Source: Pacificimonas flava (GTDB lineage: Bacteria; Pseudomonadota; Alphaproteobacteria; Sphingomonadales; Sphingomonadaceae). From it: a stretch of DNA of 64,000 bases. Numbering within the stretch: the stretch's first letter is position 1; every line of letters starts with the position of its first letter. Of this stretch, positions 32,955 through 42,368 are shown piece after piece. The notes beneath the pieces were generated by a model. The model saw only the letters and a program-made list of their open reading frames with translations, had not been told where the DNA came from and ran no database searches. A program made the translations under genes and the position numbers. The DNA lies in contig NZ_AMRV01000004.1 in assembly GCF_000342165.1 (NCBI RefSeq), positions 62,001 to 126,000 on the forward strand. Reading direction: 5' to 3'.

Positions 32955-32968
32955 TTCCATAGTGTAAA
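32955..32968. promoter_or_regulatory. Shared upstream element TTCCATA-gTGTAA (PEP-CTERM 2 copy)
   Basis: TTCCATAGTGTAAA, with TTCCATA starting 55 bp upstream of the -24 T. Identical heptamer and offset to the sRNA promoter copy; one extra base before TGTAA. It lies in the divergent gap before lepA. Confidence 0.5.
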
Positions 32969-33055
32969 GCCGTCCGACGCTTCCGCCCGCCGCCCTGTCG
33001 CCATCCGGAACGGTTCATCTTGCGCCCGTTGGCGCCGTCCTCTACCTCGCGCAGC

Positions 33056-34876
<1,821 letters not shown>

Positions 34877-34946
34877 GGGAAGCGGGCTCGCCCGCACAGC
34901 GGGCATCCCCGCATCCCGCAACCCGCGTCTTCTCAAATAGGAAACC

Positions 34947-34977
34947 GTCGGCGATCATGCCTTGCATGATCGCCGAC
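34947..34977. repeat. Perfect 14-bp inverted repeat after lepA
   Basis: GTCGGCGATCATGC and GCATGATCGCCGAC are separated by only CTT. No T-run follows on either strand, so it is not a classical terminator. It could be a Rho-independent-like stabilising hairpin, a cruciform or a protein-binding site; I see no second copy in the window. Confidence 0.6.
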
Positions 34978-35413
34978 CCGCTCTCCGCCGACATCCGCAG
35001 GCGCCCTTCGCCCATGCGAGGAAAGCCGCGCGATCACGCGCGTCACGAGTGTCCATGTTGTCAACTTTGCTCCCGTCCGCGCCCGTTCGCCGCGGCGGAG
35101 ATGCGTGCATGGGTCCCGTGCCAGCGGGAAAGAGCGGCCCCGGTGGACAGGGGTCGAAACTGCCACCAGAGCGCTCCCCGACCTTTGGCAGGCCAGTGCG
35201 GGCAGGGCGGCGCAAGGGCCGTCGCCCACCCGGTTGCCACGACGCACCGCCAACTCCCGGCGCGCCGCTACGGAGGAGATACGGTCTCTCTTTTGGTTCC
35301 GGATGCACGGTTCATCGCAAAGACGGCTCGGCGCACGGGGCAGCGCCGATTGCAATGCACCCGCTCTTCTCTTACGAACATCCTTGGCGGGGGCGCTGCT
35401 GGGAGACGAGGGC
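34978..35413. other. Gap of ~440 bp with no recognised gene
   Basis: Open frames exist here on both strands but are rich in Arg, Pro and Gly with no recognisable motif, as expected for chance frames in GC-rich DNA. No tRNA, RNase P, SRP or 6S RNA signature was found. The right end must contain the promoter of the ECF sigma gene. Confidence 0.5.
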
Positions 35414-36001
35414 TTGGCCGAAACGGATGGCAGGCATGCGGGAACCGGCCGGCGCCGCGCGCCGGAAACGGCGCTCGATGATGCCTTGGCGGCTGTGGCG
35501 CAGGGGGATCGGGACGCGCTGCGAACCGTCTACGATCTGACGCGTGCGAAACTCTACGGCATCGCCCTTGGCGTCTTGAAGGACCGGGAGGCGGCTGAGG
35601 ACGTACTCCAAAGCGTTTAACTGACCATCTGGAAAAAGGCGGGCCGCTTCGATGCGGAGCGCGCCAGCCCGATCACCTGGCTTGCCACCATTGCGCGCAA
35701 TCGGTCCATCGACCGCCTTCGCCAGAGAGCGCCGGAACGGCATGAGGCGCTCGAGGAGATGGGCGCAATTCCCGACGGCGCGCCGGGGCCGGATCGTCTC
35801 GTTGGCCTGTCCGATGATTATCACCGCCTCGAAACCTGTCTCGAACGCCTCGACGAGACTCATGCGCGCGCTGTTCGGCGCGCGTTCCTTGAGGGGGAAA
35901 CCTATTCCGCGCTTGCCGAGCGCATGGCGGTGCCGCTCGGGACGCTGAAGAGCTGGATCCGTCGCTCGCTTCTCAAGCTTCGTGATTGTCTGGCCGTATG
36001 A
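35414..36001 (+). pseudogene. ECF sigma factor gene interrupted by an in-frame TAA
   Basis: The frame 35414-36001 reads as a complete SigK/RpoE-like ECF sigma factor of about 195 codons except for TAA at 35618-35620. Before it are sigma region 2 residues ending 'REAAEDVLQSV'; after it, in the same frame, 'LTIWKKAGRFDAERASPITW' and region 4 with 'AVPLGTLKSWIRRSLLKL'. Homologues have an aromatic residue at the stop position, so one base change of a Tyr codon explains it. No frameshift or second stop is present. The TTG start at 35414 is tentative. The gene ends in an ATGA overlap with an intact anti-sigma gene. Confidence 0.8.
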
Positions 36002-36762
36002 GCGATCTCGACGAATTCGGCCCGGAGGAGCGGCGCATTCTGCAGGCTGCGGAATATGTGCTCGGCGTTCTGTCCGCAGATGCTTGGGCAGCGGCTTCGG
36101 CGCGCGTCGAGAGCGATGCGGCCTTCGCTGCGGATGTGGCATGGTGGGAAGCGCAGTTCGCGCCGCTTCTCGGCCTCTACCCCGAGGCAGAGCCGCCCGC
36201 CGGCCTGTGGACCCGCATCGAGCGCCAGATCGGCGAGAGCGCAGGTGCCGGCGCTTCGCCGCAGGCGGCGAACGATGCTGGCGGTGTCGCGCCCTGGTGG
36301 CGGGCCTACGGTATCGGCATGAGCGCGGTCGCCGCCGTCCTCCTTGCCGTTCTCCTGACCCGGCCGCCCGAGATCGTTGCGGTGCCAACACCAGTGGAGG
36401 TGCCGGCCGAGCCGCAGCCCGCCCCGGCCGCACCGCTCGAACTCCTCAGCGCGCGCGTTGCGCCTGAGGAGGGCATTCCCGTGGCCGTCATCACTTATGA
36501 TCCGGGCAGCCGCCGCCTCATCGTGTCGCCCGTATCGATCGCGGCGGGCGCGCGTCAGACACCGGAGCTCCGGTTTATTCCGGCGGACGGCACGCCCCGC
36601 TCGCTGGGGACGATCGCGCCTGCCGATGGCATTTCGGTGTCGCTGCCGAGTGACTTCTCACCCGATTCGACCCTCGCCATCTCCATTGAGCCAGAGGGCG
36701 GATCCCCGACCGGCGCGCCCACCGGCCCGATTGTCGGCACCGGTACGCTGGAGGAGATCTGA
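35998..36762 (+). CDS. Anti-sigma factor, RskA/anti-sigma-K family
   Basis: A 254-residue protein with an N-terminal helical anti-sigma domain (about 1-80, containing 'AAEYVLGVLSADAWAAASAR' at 17-36), one membrane helix at about 104-120, a Pro-rich periplasmic linker, and a C-terminal beta-type RskA domain (about 140-250). It should hold the ECF sigma encoded just upstream until an envelope or redox signal releases it. Its start overlaps the sigma gene. The partner appears broken, so this protein may currently have no target. Confidence 0.87.
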   Translation: MSDLDEFGPEERRILQAAEYVLGVLSADAWAAASARVESDAAFAADVAWWEAQFAPLLGLYPEAEPPAGLWTRIERQIGESAGAGASPQAANDAGGVAPWWRAYGIGMSAVAAVLLAVLLTRPPEIVAVPTPVEVPAEPQPAPAAPLELLSARVAPEEGIPVAVITYDPGSRRLIVSPVSIAAGARQTPELRFIPADGTPRSLGTIAPADGISVSLPSDFSPDSTLAISIEPEGGSPTGAPTGPIVGTGTLEEI

Positions 36763-36811
36763 GAAGGGGTTTCAATCCGCGCAAAGCTTCGTTAGAGGCC
36801 CGCTTTCTTGC

Positions 36812-36902
36812 GGAGCGGTGGCCGAGTGGTCGAAGGCGCACGCCTGGAAAGTGTGTATAGGGTACCCCCCTATCGTGGGTTCGAATCCCACCCGCTCCGC
36901 CA
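36812..36902 (+). tRNA. tRNA-Ser (GGA)
   Basis: A 91-nt class II tRNA. The acceptor stem is GGAGCGG / CCGCTCC with discriminator G and encoded CCA. The anticodon stem CACGC/GTGTG holds the loop CTGGAAA (anticodon GGA). A long variable arm (TATAGGGTACCCCCCTATC region) and the T-arm GTGGGTTCGAATCCCAC are present. It reads UCC/UCU codons. Confidence 0.96.
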
Positions 36903-36923
36903 GCCTGTTCGGGCTTCCAGGTT

Positions 36924-38042
36924 TCAGTTCGGGATCAGGTCGACGAGGATGCTGTTGAGGACGGCGTGACCCGGTTCCGTCAGTCGCAGCGTCTTGCCCG
37001 TCCAGGAGAGAAGGCCATAGGCCTGCAGCCGTGCGGCGGCTTCCGTATCGATGGCGTCGGCGAGAGGGATGCCGGTCCGCACCTGGAACCGTGCCGCGTC
37101 GATACCCTCGGTCAGGCGCAGGCCCATCATCAGCGCCTCGGTGGCGGCCTTTTCCGGCGCTATCCGTTCCTCGGTCGCAGGCACCGCCCCCCGCTCGGCA
37201 AGCCGCGAAAGCCAGCGCTCCGGCAGCCGCGTTCTGACCGTCGCCCGCCCGGCCCGGCGGCCATGCGCCCCAGGGCCGACGCCGGCATAGTCGCCGTAGC
37301 GCCAATAGGTGAGATTGTGGCGGCTCTCGGCGCCCGGCCTTGCATAGTTGGAGGTTTCATAGGCGGGCAGCCCCGCCTCTGCGGTGATTGCCCGCGTCAT
37401 CTCGAACATGTCCGCCGCCGGGTCCTCAGCCGGCAGGATCAGGTCCCCGGCCGCATGGCGCGTGGCGAAATGCGTGCCCGGCTCGATCGTCAACTGGTAA
37501 AGCGACAGATGTTCCGTGCCGAAGGAGAGGGCGCGGCGCAACTCCCTTTCCCAGTCCGCTGCGCTTTGACCTTCCCGCGTATAAATCAGGTCGAAGCTGA
37601 CGCGCGGAAAATGCGCCTGCGCCATGTCCAGCGCTGCGATGCCTGTCGCGGCGTCGTGTGTACGACCAAGGGCGGAAAGATCGGCGTCATTCAGTGCTTG
37701 CAGGCCAAGGGAGACACGATTGATACCGGCATCCCGAAAGCCGGAGAAGCGCTCCGCCTCGACGGTTGACGGGTTCGCCTCCAGCGTAATTTCAAGCTTT
37801 GGCGCGGCCCGCCAGAGTGCGGCAGCGCGGTCGATGATCGCACCGGCGCTGGCCGGTGTCATCAGCGAGGGTGTCCCGCCGCCGAAGAAGATGCTCGTCA
37901 GCGTCTGACCGGCGGTCAGCGACGCCTCATGCTCCAGCTCGGCAAGGATGCCCTCCAGCCACTCCGCCTCGGGCATATGGCCGCGGACGTGGCTGTTGAA
38001 GTCGCAATAGGGGCATTTGCGCGCACAATAGGGCCAGTGCAC
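36924..38042 (-). CDS. hemW: HemW-like radical SAM heme chaperone
   Basis: At least 372 residues. The radical-SAM cluster motif is CARKCPYCDFN (about 6-16), followed by 'SIFFGGGTPSLM' and a C-terminal HemN-type domain. HemW proteins carry heme to respiratory enzymes and lack the residues needed for coproporphyrinogen oxidation. The only standard start (GTG 38042) cuts off the conserved LALYVHW strand. A CTG at 38072 restores a family-like N-terminus (MTAPSPLALYVHWPYC) nine bases after rdgB, so the true start is probably there. Confidence 0.92.
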   Translation of the reverse strand: MHWPYCARKCPYCDFNSHVRGHMPEAEWLEGILAELEHEASLTAGQTLTSIFFGGGTPSLMTPASAGAIIDRAAALWRAAPKLEITLEANPSTVEAERFSGFRDAGINRVSLGLQALNDADLSALGRTHDAATGIAALDMAQAHFPRVSFDLIYTREGQSAADWERELRRALSFGTEHLSLYQLTIEPGTHFATRHAAGDLILPAEDPAADMFEMTRAITAEAGLPAYETSNYARPGAESRHNLTYWRYGDYAGVGPGAHGRRAGRATVRTRLPERWLSRLAERGAVPATEERIAPEKAATEALMMGLRLTEGIDAARFQVRTGIPLADAIDTEAAARLQAYGLLSWTGKTLRLTEPGHAVLNSILVDLIPN

Positions 38043-38081
38043 ATAAAGCGCGAGCGGGGAGGGCGCGGTCAGAATGCGGCC

Positions 38082-38690
38082 TTACCGGGCCAGACACGCG
38101 CGCACGAGCTGACCGAACGCGGCCGCCCGGTGACTGATCTCGTGCTTCTTCGCCGGATCGATCTCCCCGAAGGTCCGGTCGTCGCCCGATCGCTGAAAGA
38201 TCGGATCATATCCGAAGCCGCGGTCGCCGCGGGGCGGCCAGACGATACGGCCATGCACATAACCCTCGAACGTCTCGATATGGTTGTCCGGCCAGGCCAG
38301 CGACAGCGCGCAGGTGAAATGTGCCGCATCGGTGCCGGAGCCCTGCTGCATCTCATCGTGCACCTTCTGCATGGCCGCGCCGAAATCCTTGTCCGGCCCC
38401 GCCCAGCGCGCGCTATATATGCCGGGCGCGCCGCCAAGGGCATCGACGCACAGGCCGCTGTCGTCCGCCAGCGCAGGCTTACCGCTCGCAAGGGCCGCCG
38501 CGCGCGCCTTCAACTCGGCATTGCCGCGAAAACTGTCTTCCGTTTCCTCGGGTTCTGGCAAGCCGAGGTCGCCCGCGGACACCGGTTCGACGCCATAGGG
38601 GCCAAGCAATTCCGCGATCTCCCGAACCTTGCCCGGATTATGGCTGGCAATGACCAGGGGACCGGGTTCCAGCGTGCGGTGTTCCGTCAT
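38082..38690 (-). CDS. rdgB: Non-canonical purine NTP pyrophosphatase (RdgB/HAM1)
   Basis: A 202-residue ITPase that clears ITP, dITP and XTP from the nucleotide pool. Motifs: '[17 protein letters not shown]' near the N-terminus, '[24 protein letters not shown]' region (about 71-94), 'GFGYDPIF' and 'EISHRAAAF'. The ATG overlaps the rph stop by four bases. Confidence 0.96.
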   Translation of the reverse strand: MTEHRTLEPGPLVIASHNPGKVREIAELLGPYGVEPVSAGDLGLPEPEETEDSFRGNAELKARAAALASGKPALADDSGLCVDALGGAPGIYSARWAGPDKDFGAAMQKVHDEMQQGSGTDAAHFTCALSLAWPDNHIETFEGYVHGRIVWPPRGDRGFGYDPIFQRSGDDRTFGEIDPAKKHEISHRAAAFGQLVRACLAR

Positions 38691-39415
38691 CGCTCCCCCG
38701 CCTCCCGAACGGCCTTTACCTGGGCAGCGAAAATCCGGTCGCAGCCCATGCGCGCCAGGCGCAGCAGGCGCAGCAGCATTTCCTCGTCGAACGGTTCCTT
38801 TTCCGCCGTGCCCTGAATCTCGACGATGCCGCCGCCGCCGACCATAACGAAATTCGCGTCCGTATCGGCCGTCGAATCCTCGGCATAATCGAGATCGCAA
38901 ACCGCCGTGCCCTGATAGACGCCGCAGGAAATCGCCCCCACCTGGCCGGTAATCGGGTCCTGCATCGCCGGATTTTCCCGCATCAGCTTGTCGACAGCCA
39001 GCCGCAGCGCCACCCACGCCCCGGAAATGGCTGCGGTGCGCGTGCCGCCATCGGCCTGGAGAACGTCGCAGTCGAGGGTGATCTGTCGTTCACCGAGCTT
39101 GCCGAGATCGACCACAGCGCGAAGCGAACGTCCGATCAGGCGCTGGATTTCCTGCGTACGGCCGGACTGTTTGCCGCGCGCAGCCTCCCGGTTGCCGCGC
39201 GTGTGCGTGGCGCGGGGCAACATGCCGTATTCGCCGGTGACCCAGCCCTGCCCCTTCCCGCGCAGCCAGGGCGGAATCCGCTCTTCCAAACTGGCGGTGC
39301 AAAGGACATGCGTTTCGCCGAACTTGATCAGGCAGGAGCCCTCGGCGTGACGCGTAAAGCCAGGAATGATTTCGATGGCACGCATTTCGTCGGGCGCTCG
39401 TCCGGATGGGCGCAT
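38687..39415 (-). CDS. rph: Ribonuclease PH
   Basis: A 242-residue phosphorolytic 3' exoribonuclease that trims tRNA precursors. It shows '[20 protein letters not shown]', '[16 protein letters not shown]', '[10 protein letters not shown]' and '[16 protein letters not shown]'. It diverges from hrcA across about 110 bp and begins the rph-rdgB-hemW operon, the arrangement usual in alphaproteobacteria. Confidence 0.97.
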   Translation of the reverse strand: MRPSGRAPDEMRAIEIIPGFTRHAEGSCLIKFGETHVLCTASLEERIPPWLRGKGQGWVTGEYGMLPRATHTRGNREAARGKQSGRTQEIQRLIGRSLRAVVDLGKLGERQITLDCDVLQADGGTRTAAISGAWVALRLAVDKLMRENPAMQDPITGQVGAISCGVYQGTAVCDLDYAEDSTADTDANFVMVGGGGIVEIQGTAEKEPFDEEMLLRLLRLARMGCDRIFAAQVKAVREAGER

Positions 39416-39491
39416 GGGACCTCCTCGTCATGATATGGCTGCGCGCTGCATACGCGCAAGGATGCTCGTTTCCCCGCGCGTTTAGCATTCG

Positions 39492-39523
39492 CTTGAGCGT
39501 GCGCCAGCCAATTCCTATTTTCG
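39492..39523 (+). promoter_or_regulatory. RpoH (sigma-32) promoter of hrcA-grpE
   Basis: CTTG (39492-39495), 18 bp, then CCTATTTTCG (39514-39523) fits the alphaproteobacterial heat-shock consensus CTTG-N17/18-CYTATNTNNG at every position. The start would fall about where the hrcA ATG (39528) begins, suggesting a leaderless or near-leaderless message. Confidence 0.75.
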
Positions 39524-39527
39524 GTTC

Positions 39528-40571
39528 ATGCCCAGTCTGGACGAACTTTCTGACCGCGCGCGCCGTGTGTTTGCACAGGTGGTCGACGAGTATGTCGCCT
39601 CCGGCCAGCCTGTGGGCTCGAAGACGCTGGCGGCGATGCCGGGAGGCCTTGGCCTGTCCCCGGCCTCGATCCGCAGCGTGCTTGCGGAACTGGAGGGGGC
39701 GGGCCTTCTTGCAAGCCCGCACACGTCGGCGGGGCGCATGCCGACGGATTCCGGGCTCAGACTTTTCGTCGACGGCATGATCGAGTGGCGGCGCCCCGAC
39801 GAAGCGGAGCGAGCCGCCATCGATGCGCAGGTTCGGCGCGATGCTGGCGGGGTGGATAGCGCGCTTGAACGCACGACGGGTGCGCTGGCCGACCTTGCCT
39901 CCTGCGCAGCGCTGGTGATGATGCCCAGGGGCGACGTGCGGCTGAAGCAGGTCGCCTTTTCTCCGCTGTCGCCCACCCGCGCGCTGATGATCCTGATCGG
40001 CGGCGACGGCAGCGTCGAGAACCGTTTGCTTGAAGATTCCTCGGGCATCGATCCCGCTGCGCTGGAGCAGGCGGCCAATTTTGTGAACGACCGCCTGGCA
40101 GGATTGACGCTGCGTGAAGGCATGCGGACGGTAGAGCGAGAGATCGCTTCGGGCCGTTCCGCGCTGGAAGCGGCGGCATCGGGCATCGTGGAAAGGGGGC
40201 TCGCCACCTGGTCGCATGACGAGGCAGGGCGGGCGCTTCTGATCGTGCGCGGACAGGCGCACCTGATCGACGCATCCTCCGCTGCCGATCTGGAACGGGT
40301 CCGCAGATTGCTGGAGGATATCGATGAGAAGGAGCAGCTTTTGGCGGTGCTGGAACGCGCCCGCAGCGCCGGTTCCATGCGGATCTTCATCGGCGCGGAG
40401 AACGAACTCTACTCGCTGACCGGATCGAGCGTGATCGCCGCGCCGTATCAATCGTCGCATGGGAACGTGCTTGGCGTCGTTGGGGTTATCGGGCCGACCA
40501 GATTGAACTATGCGCGCATCATTCCCATGGTGGACTACACCGCACGAACCCTATCGAGGCTGATTGAATGA
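39528..40571 (+). CDS. hrcA: Heat-inducible transcription repressor HrcA
   Basis: A 347-residue HrcA: N-terminal winged helix ('SGQPVGSKTLAAMP' and 'SPASIRSVLAELEGAGLL', about 25-65), GAF-like dimer domain, and C-terminal 'VIGPTRLNYARIIPMVDYTA' (about 321-340). It represses chaperone genes by binding CIRCE. I found no complete CIRCE here or before dnaK, so its targets may lie elsewhere (for example groESL). It overlaps grpE by four bases. Confidence 0.95.
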   Translation: MPSLDELSDRARRVFAQVVDEYVASGQPVGSKTLAAMPGGLGLSPASIRSVLAELEGAGLLASPHTSAGRMPTDSGLRLFVDGMIEWRRPDEAERAAIDAQVRRDAGGVDSALERTTGALADLASCAALVMMPRGDVRLKQVAFSPLSPTRALMILIGGDGSVENRLLEDSSGIDPAALEQAANFVNDRLAGLTLREGMRTVEREIASGRSALEAAASGIVERGLATWSHDEAGRALLIVRGQAHLIDASSAADLERVRRLLEDIDEKEQLLAVLERARSAGSMRIFIGAENELYSLTGSSVIAAPYQSSHGNVLGVVGVIGPTRLNYARIIPMVDYTARTLSRLIE

Positions 40572-41164
40572 CGAACGATACGCGTCCCGACGAGACGATC
40601 GAGAATCCCGTTGCCGGGGACGAGGAGATTTCCCTGCCAGAAGGCGGCGAACCGGAGAGTGCCGGATCTGTCGGTGACGACGATTCCAATGAACAAGAGG
40701 AGACCGCAGACGAACGCGTTGTCTCCCTTGAGAAAGAGGTGTCCGATTTGAAGGACCGCCTTCTTCGCGCGGTGGCGGAGACGGAGAATGTCCGCCGACG
40801 GCTGGAAAAGGACAAGCGGGAGGGCACGGACTATGCGATCACCGGTTTCGCCCGCGATCTGCTTTCGGTGGCCGACAATCTGGCGCGGGCCCTCGACGCG
40901 GCCGAGAAGGACGAGGTCGTCAACAAGGGGCTGCTGACTGGCGTGGAGATGACGCAAAAGGAGTTGATGAAGGCGTTCGAGAAGCACGGCATCGCGCGCG
41001 TGGACTCGGTCGGCCAGCCCCTCGATCCGCATGTCCATCAGGCGATGATGGAGGTCGACGCGGACGAGGGGCACGAGGCCGGGACGATCGTCGCGGAACT
41101 CCAGCCCGGCTACAGGATTCGCGAACGCCTGCTGCGGCCGGCGATGGTCACCGTCGCGAAATAG
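40568..41164 (+). CDS. grpE: Nucleotide exchange factor GrpE
   Basis: A 198-residue GrpE. An acidic disordered N-terminus (1-55) precedes the long coiled coil ('VSLEKEVSDLKDRLLRAVAE', about 52-71, then 'RRRLEKDKREGTDYAITGF') and the C-terminal beta domain 'QPLDPHVHQAMMEV ... VAELQPGYRIRERLLRPAMV'. It releases ADP from DnaK. It is in one operon with hrcA under an RpoH-type promoter. Confidence 0.96.
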   Translation: MTNDTRPDETIENPVAGDEEISLPEGGEPESAGSVGDDDSNEQEETADERVVSLEKEVSDLKDRLLRAVAETENVRRRLEKDKREGTDYAITGFARDLLSVADNLARALDAAEKDEVVNKGLLTGVEMTQKELMKAFEKHGIARVDSVGQPLDPHVHQAMMEVDADEGHEAGTIVAELQPGYRIRERLLRPAMVTVAK

Positions 41165-41251
41165 CCTGGCGCATGGGGCGGCGTTGTCTTTGCCGTGTCA
41201 TGAGAATGACCTAATGGCCGGGGACCGCCCCGTTGAAGGAAGGACCCGGCC

Positions 41252-42283
41252 ATGTCCGCCGCAAGACCGGCAACAGAACCTTCGGCGACATCCCGTCAGA
41301 TCGCGTTCAACCCTCGCCTCGCAGCCGCCGTGGCGGAGCGCGTGGCAATGGATGTCGATGCGCGCATCATCGCCATGCAGCTTGCGAACTTCGCGGATCC
41401 CGATGTCGTTTCGGCCTATGCCGAGGACGCGAAGCGCAACCCCTACTTCCTCGGCGCAATGGCTGTCGCAGATTTGCTAAGGAAGCGCGACTGGGTGCTC
41501 GATTGCCAGGCGGAGAGCTGGACCCTGGGGCCGGAGTCGGATCATGTACCGCGCCGGGACAGGCTGGCACCGGACATGTTTCTGGCCGATCATTACGCGG
41601 CGCAGCGACCGGCGGTCCTGACCGGACTGGTCGATCATTGGCCGGCTCTGTCTCTCTGGACCGCAGATTATCTGGAGGAGAAAGTGGGCCGGACGACCAT
41701 GATCACGGCGCAGCGCGGACGCGACAGTGCGCGGAATCCCGAACTCGAAAAGCAGCGCCTTCGCACGAGGATGCCGTTCGGCGAGCTTGCGGATGCCCTG
41801 AGATCAGGGGCAACCTCGAACGACCTTTATGTCACCGCGAATAATGGCAGCGACAATCGTGCCGCGTTCGATCCGCTGTGGGAGGATTTCTCCGCTATTC
41901 CCGGTTACACCGCGCCCGAAGCAGGGAACGATGGCTATCTTTGGATTGGCCCGGCCGGAACGCTGACACCCTTTCATCATGATCTGACGAACAATCTTCT
42001 GATCCAGGTGAAGGGCCGGAAGCGCGTCCATATGGTTCCCAATTGGGAGCAGCGCCGCATGAGGCCGCGGCAGAAGGTCTTCAGCGACTGGACGCTCGAG
42101 GCGTTGCAGGCGGAAGGCAAGAGGGCACCGGCTATTCTGGAGACCGAAATCGGCCCGGGGGATGCCCTCTTCATTCCGGTTGGCTGGTGGCATCATGTTG
42201 TGTCTCTAGAAGAGAGCTATTCCGTCCTGTTCACGAATTTCGCCTGGCCGAACCGGTTCACCAATGCCTTCATGACCGGCTGA
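41252..42283 (+). CDS. JmjC/cupin_8-type 2-oxoglutarate oxygenase-like protein
   Basis: A 343-residue protein with a cupin-like/JmjC fold. Iron ligands are likely His and Asp of 'TPFHHDLTNN' (about 238) and His in 'GWWHHVVSLEESYSV'. Upstream, 'RRDRLAPDMFLADHYAAQRP' and 'DHWPALSLWT' are typical of FIH-like bacterial hydroxylases. The substrate is unknown; relatives hydroxylate ribosomal proteins or small peptides. An N-terminal helical extension of about 90 residues precedes the fold. An AAGGAAGG site lies just upstream. Confidence 0.85.
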   Translation: MSAARPATEPSATSRQIAFNPRLAAAVAERVAMDVDARIIAMQLANFADPDVVSAYAEDAKRNPYFLGAMAVADLLRKRDWVLDCQAESWTLGPESDHVPRRDRLAPDMFLADHYAAQRPAVLTGLVDHWPALSLWTADYLEEKVGRTTMITAQRGRDSARNPELEKQRLRTRMPFGELADALRSGATSNDLYVTANNGSDNRAAFDPLWEDFSAIPGYTAPEAGNDGYLWIGPAGTLTPFHHDLTNNLLIQVKGRKRVHMVPNWEQRRMRPRQKVFSDWTLEALQAEGKRAPAILETEIGPGDALFIPVGWWHHVVSLEESYSVLFTNFAWPNRFTNAFMTG

Positions 42284-42368
42284 GCCATATTCGGGGCTGG
42301 CTCTTTGGTCCCGAAACTGCTTTCTCTCGGCGCCGAACCGATCGGATGTTTTGAGGGGGAGGTTTTCT

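Noticed and set aside
35121-35126. TGGCACG on the minus strand near 35126 as a sigma-54 promoter
   Set aside because: No GC at the required -12 position; the nearest TGC is two bases off.
35105-35413. N-terminal extension of the broken ECF sigma gene
   Set aside because: The frame is open but the residues are unlike any sigma factor and would roughly double the N-terminal part.
39482-39490. CIRCE element before hrcA
   Set aside because: TTAGCATTC matches the left arm at 8 of 9 positions, but the right arm nine bases later (TGCGCCAGC) does not resemble GAGTGCTAA.
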